Positions 6,910 through 8,299 of a stretch of 8,299 bases of DNA are shown piece by piece; the first letter of the stretch is position 1; each line of letters opens with the position of its first letter. Below the pieces are notes generated by a model. That model was not told where the DNA came from. It saw only the letters and a list, made by a program, of their open reading frames with translations, and did not search any database. The DNA is from Spirosoma fluviale (GTDB taxonomy: Bacteria > Bacteroidota > Bacteroidia > Cytophagales > Spirosomataceae): contig CAMDSI010000088.1 in assembly GCA_945906915.1 (NCBI GenBank), positions 1 through 8,299 of the forward strand. Reading direction: 5' to 3'. The position numbers were made by a program, and so were the translations under genes.

Positions 6910-7276
6910 GCGTGTTTCAAAATTTGAAGATCTTATTGTTTGGCAAAAATCAATTAATCAATCTCTTTTAATATATAGATTATACGCAAAAAATCTAGAT
7001 TGGGGTTTTAAAAATCAAATCCAAAGAGCATCAGTTTTTATAGCTAATAATATTGCAGAGGGATTTGATCGAAGTTCAGATAAAGAGTTTAAAAGATTTT
7101 TATTTATTGCATTAGGTTCAGCGAGTGAAGTACGATCTATGAATTATTTAGCTTTTAAATTAAACTATATTTCTACCGAAGAATACAATGACTGTAATTA
7201 TCAGCTAATTGAGATTTCAAAAATGTTAAATGGTCTATCGCGGTCGCTGAACCGAAACGAAGTAAAATATCTCTAA
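6908..7276 (+). CDS. Four-helix-bundle protein of the 23S rRNA intervening-sequence (S23) family
   Basis: The 122-residue product has the signatures of the S23/four-helix-bundle family (TIGR02436 type). These are FEDLIVWQK (6-14), QIQRAS with IANNIAEGFDR (37-55), SSDKEFKRFL (56-65) and GSASEVRS (70-77), then a helical C-terminal half ending in a basic segment. The family was first found as ORFs inside intervening sequences of 23S rRNA genes, and it is related in fold to the Avd accessory protein of diversity-generating retroelements, a basic pentamer that binds nucleic acid. No biochemical role is settled for stand-alone members. The gene is much more AT-rich than its neighbours, and its stop codon directly abuts the right repeat array. 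The left array ends 52 bases before the start codon. The whole is inserted between divergent housekeeping genes, so it looks acquired. No RNA gene, reverse transcriptase or template/variable repeat pair is nearby. Confidence 0.88.
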   Translation: MRVSKFEDLIVWQKSINQSLLIYRLYAKNLDWGFKNQIQRASVFIANNIAEGFDRSSDKEFKRFLFIALGSASEVRSMNYLAFKLNYISTEEYNDCNYQLIEISKMLNGLSRSLNRNEVKYL

Positions 7277-7357
7277 TTCCCTCCGGACTTCGGACTCCTT
7301 TCCTCTGGACTGGTTCCCTCCGGACTAATTTCCCTCCGGACTCTTTCCCTTCGGACT
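7277..7357 (-). repeat. Right, inverted and more degenerate array of the same repeat
   Basis: Read on the minus strand from the outer end, the units are AGTCCGAAGGGAAAG (7357-7343), AGTCCGGAGGGAAATT (7342-7327), AGTCCGGAGGGAACC (7326-7312), AGTCCAGAGGAAAGG (7311-7297), the heptamer AGTCCGA (7296-7290) and AGTCCGGAGGGAA (7289-7277). The outermost pair matches the left array exactly over 26 bases, and the inner units have diverged. The array starts immediately after the stop codon of the four-helix-bundle ORF. Confidence 0.93.
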
Positions 7358-7366
7358 ATTTTCCCT

Positions 7367-7374
7367 TACCTTTG
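7367..7374 (+). promoter_or_regulatory. hemE -7 promoter box at the right end of the repeat element
   Basis: TACCTTTG is an exact TAnnTTTG match whose last base lies only 7 bases before the hemE ATG (7382). Transcription from it would begin at or within a few bases of the start codon, giving an essentially leaderless mRNA. No TTG is found at -33 spacing; TTT at 7344-7346 is the closest. The box and the bases upstream of it mirror the ysxC promoter at 6744-6737. Confidence 0.55.
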
Positions 7375-7381
7375 TACGCTT

Positions 7382-8299
7382 ATGGAAAAACTACAAAACG
7401 ATCTACTTCTTCGTGCTGCGCAGGGTTTACCTGTGGAGCGAATCCCGGTTTGGGTGATGCGTCAAGCGGGGAGAATTTTACCAGAATATAGAGCTGTAAG
7501 GGCGAAGGCGGGTTCATTTATCGGACTTGCGACGCATCCAGAGATGGCTGCGGAGGTAACGATTCAGCCGGTGACGCGTTTTGGGGTGGATGCGGCGATT
7601 ATCTTTTCGGACATTTTAGTGGTGCCGGAGGCGATGGGTTTGCCATACGTGATGGAGGAGCAGAAGGGTCCGGTTTTTCCGGAGGTGATTCGGTCGAAAG
7701 CGGATTTAGCGAAGATTCGTGATGCGAATCCGGAGGAGGATTTGAAATATGTGTTAGATGCGATTAAGATCGTGAAGAAAGAGCTAGCTGGCAAGGTTCC
7801 GTTAATCGGATTTGCGGGTGCGCCATTTACTATTTTCTGTTATATGGTGGAGGGGAAAGGGTCGAAGACTTTTTCTCAGGCCAAAAAGATGTTATATGCA
7901 GAGCCTGAATTAGCTCATGCTTTATTGCAAAAGATTACTGATTCCACTATAGCCTATTTGAAAGCACAGGCGGCTGCTGGAGCTAATGTAGTCCAAATCT
8001 TTGATTCCTGGGCGGGCATTCTATCGCCGGCGCAGTACTCGGTATTTTCGACACCTTATTTAAAGCAAATTTGTGATGCGGTGACGGAGGTTCCGGTGAC
8101 GCTTTTTGCCAAAGGTGCTTTCTTCGCTCGCGAAGAGATGGCTGCGTTGAATTGTGCAACGATTGGTTTGGATTGGAATATGGATATTGCTGAGTCACGT
8201 CGGATAGTGGGGCCTAACAAGACTTTGCAAGGAAATTTAGATCCTTGTGCTTTGTACGGTGACTTTAATACGGTAGAGGCGGAGACGAAGAAGATGATT
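7382..8299 (+). CDS. hemE: Uroporphyrinogen decarboxylase HemE (3' partial)
   Basis: HemE removes the four acetate carboxyl groups of uroporphyrinogen III to give coproporphyrinogen III, a cytosolic step of haem synthesis. The frame is open to the window end, giving 306 residues of a protein normally about 340 long; the last part is outside. Visible family features are MRQAGRILPEYR (26-37), the substrate-carboxylate arginine loop; FSDIL with D77, the equivalent of the catalytic Asp of the human enzyme; GFAGAPFT followed by CYMVEG, with the active-site Tyr; QIFDSWAG; and GNLDP near the end. The conserved C-terminal His region is not yet reached. The ATG is certain because LQNDLLLRAAQG follows it, as in homologues, and the next ATG (M26) lies inside the active-site motif. 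Codons ending in G (GCG, CCG, GAG, GTG) are frequent, more so than in plsY. It is transcribed away from ysxC, from a promoter in the end of the repeat element. Confidence 0.96.
   Translation, partial: MEKLQNDLLLRAAQGLPVERIPVWVMRQAGRILPEYRAVRAKAGSFIGLATHPEMAAEVTIQPVTRFGVDAAIIFSDILVVPEAMGLPYVMEEQKGPVFPEVIRSKADLAKIRDANPEEDLKYVLDAIKIVKKELAGKVPLIGFAGAPFTIFCYMVEGKGSKTFSQAKKMLYAEPELAHALLQKITDSTIAYLKAQAAAGANVVQIFDSWAGILSPAQYSVFSTPYLKQICDAVTEVPVTLFAKGAFFAREEMAALNCATIGLDWNMDIAESRRIVGPNKTLQGNLDPCALYGDFNTVEAETKKMI

Larger units (their letters stand above)
6737..7374. mobile_element. Candidate inverted-repeat element carrying an S23/four-helix-bundle ORF
   Basis: A left array of a 15-base repeat (6754-6855), an AT-rich spacer, the four-helix-bundle ORF, and a right array of the same repeat in opposite orientation (7277-7357) make one symmetrical unit between the divergent genes ysxC and hemE. 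Read inward from 6737 (plus) and from 7374 (minus), the two ends both begin CAAAGGTAAGG(G)AAAAT(T)AGTCCGAAG. They share an exact 26-base block: 6761-6786 and 6791-6816 against the complement of 7332-7357. The ORF is about 29 percent GC by hand count, against roughly 50 percent in hemE. No transposase, recombinase or reverse transcriptase is encoded, and no clear target-site duplication is seen. Mobility is therefore inferred only from architecture, composition and the association of this protein family with intervening sequences. Confidence 0.5.

Noticed and set aside
6737..7374. Diversity-generating retroelement (four-helix-bundle protein taken as Avd)
   Set aside because: No reverse transcriptase and no template/variable repeat pair with adenine-specific changes is present. 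The repeats are inverted arrays, and the protein matches the S23 type.
6737..7374. Conventional insertion sequence
   Set aside because: The only ORF is a 122-residue four-helix-bundle protein with no transposase catalytic motif, and no convincing target duplication was found at the ends.
7685..7745. CCGGAGG strings inside hemE resembling the intergenic repeat
   Set aside because: They arise from the common codon pair CCG-GAG (Pro-Glu) in a gene rich in G-ending codons and lack the GTCC part and the 15-base periodicity.
7564..8198. Minus-strand open frames at 7564-7794 and 7983-8198
   Set aside because: Both lie opposite the well-supported hemE coding sequence and show no family features.

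Overview
The window looks like chromosomal DNA from a member of the Bacteroidota, probably a Cytophagales-type lineage. Three things suggest this: the DUF5686 and DUF5606 proteins, which are largely confined to that phylum; promoter-like TAnnTTTG boxes (the Bacteroidota -7 element) in front of several genes; and start codons that lack a Shine-Dalgarno sequence. The genus is not determined. Most of the window is ordinary housekeeping sequence, but one intergenic region holds an unusual composite repeat element.

Left part, plus strand (1-5040). The window opens inside a DUF5686 outer-membrane beta-barrel gene. It continues with plsY (phospholipid synthesis), an M20 dinuclear-metal dipeptidase, murQ (MurNAc-6-phosphate etherase, cell-wall recycling) and a secreted mono-haem cytochrome c. 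plsY, the peptidase and murQ are spaced by 19 and 1 bases and are probably one operon. The cytochrome gene ends at a strong bidirectional terminator (5053-5088).

Middle part, minus strand (5092-6715). Read leftwards from 6715, these are the ribosome-assembly GTPase ysxC, a DUF5606 protein with a Lys/Ala-rich tail, and a GNAT acetyltransferase. The last two are separated by 4 bases. They converge on the terminator shared with the cytochrome gene.

Right part (6716-8299). The divergent interval between ysxC and hemE (uroporphyrinogen decarboxylase, which runs off the window end) is occupied by a composite structure of about 640 bases. An AT-rich ORF for an S23-type four-helix-bundle protein, the family encoded by 23S rRNA intervening sequences, sits between two long, inverted arrays of a 15-base repeat (AGTCCGRAGGGRANN). 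The arrays match each other as inverted repeats, and the match continues into a TACCTTTG promoter box at each outer end, one facing ysxC and the other facing hemE. This is the most interesting object in the window. It resembles an rRNA intervening sequence (ORF inside a long RNA stem) placed in an intergenic region, and may be a non-autonomous mobile or selfish element.
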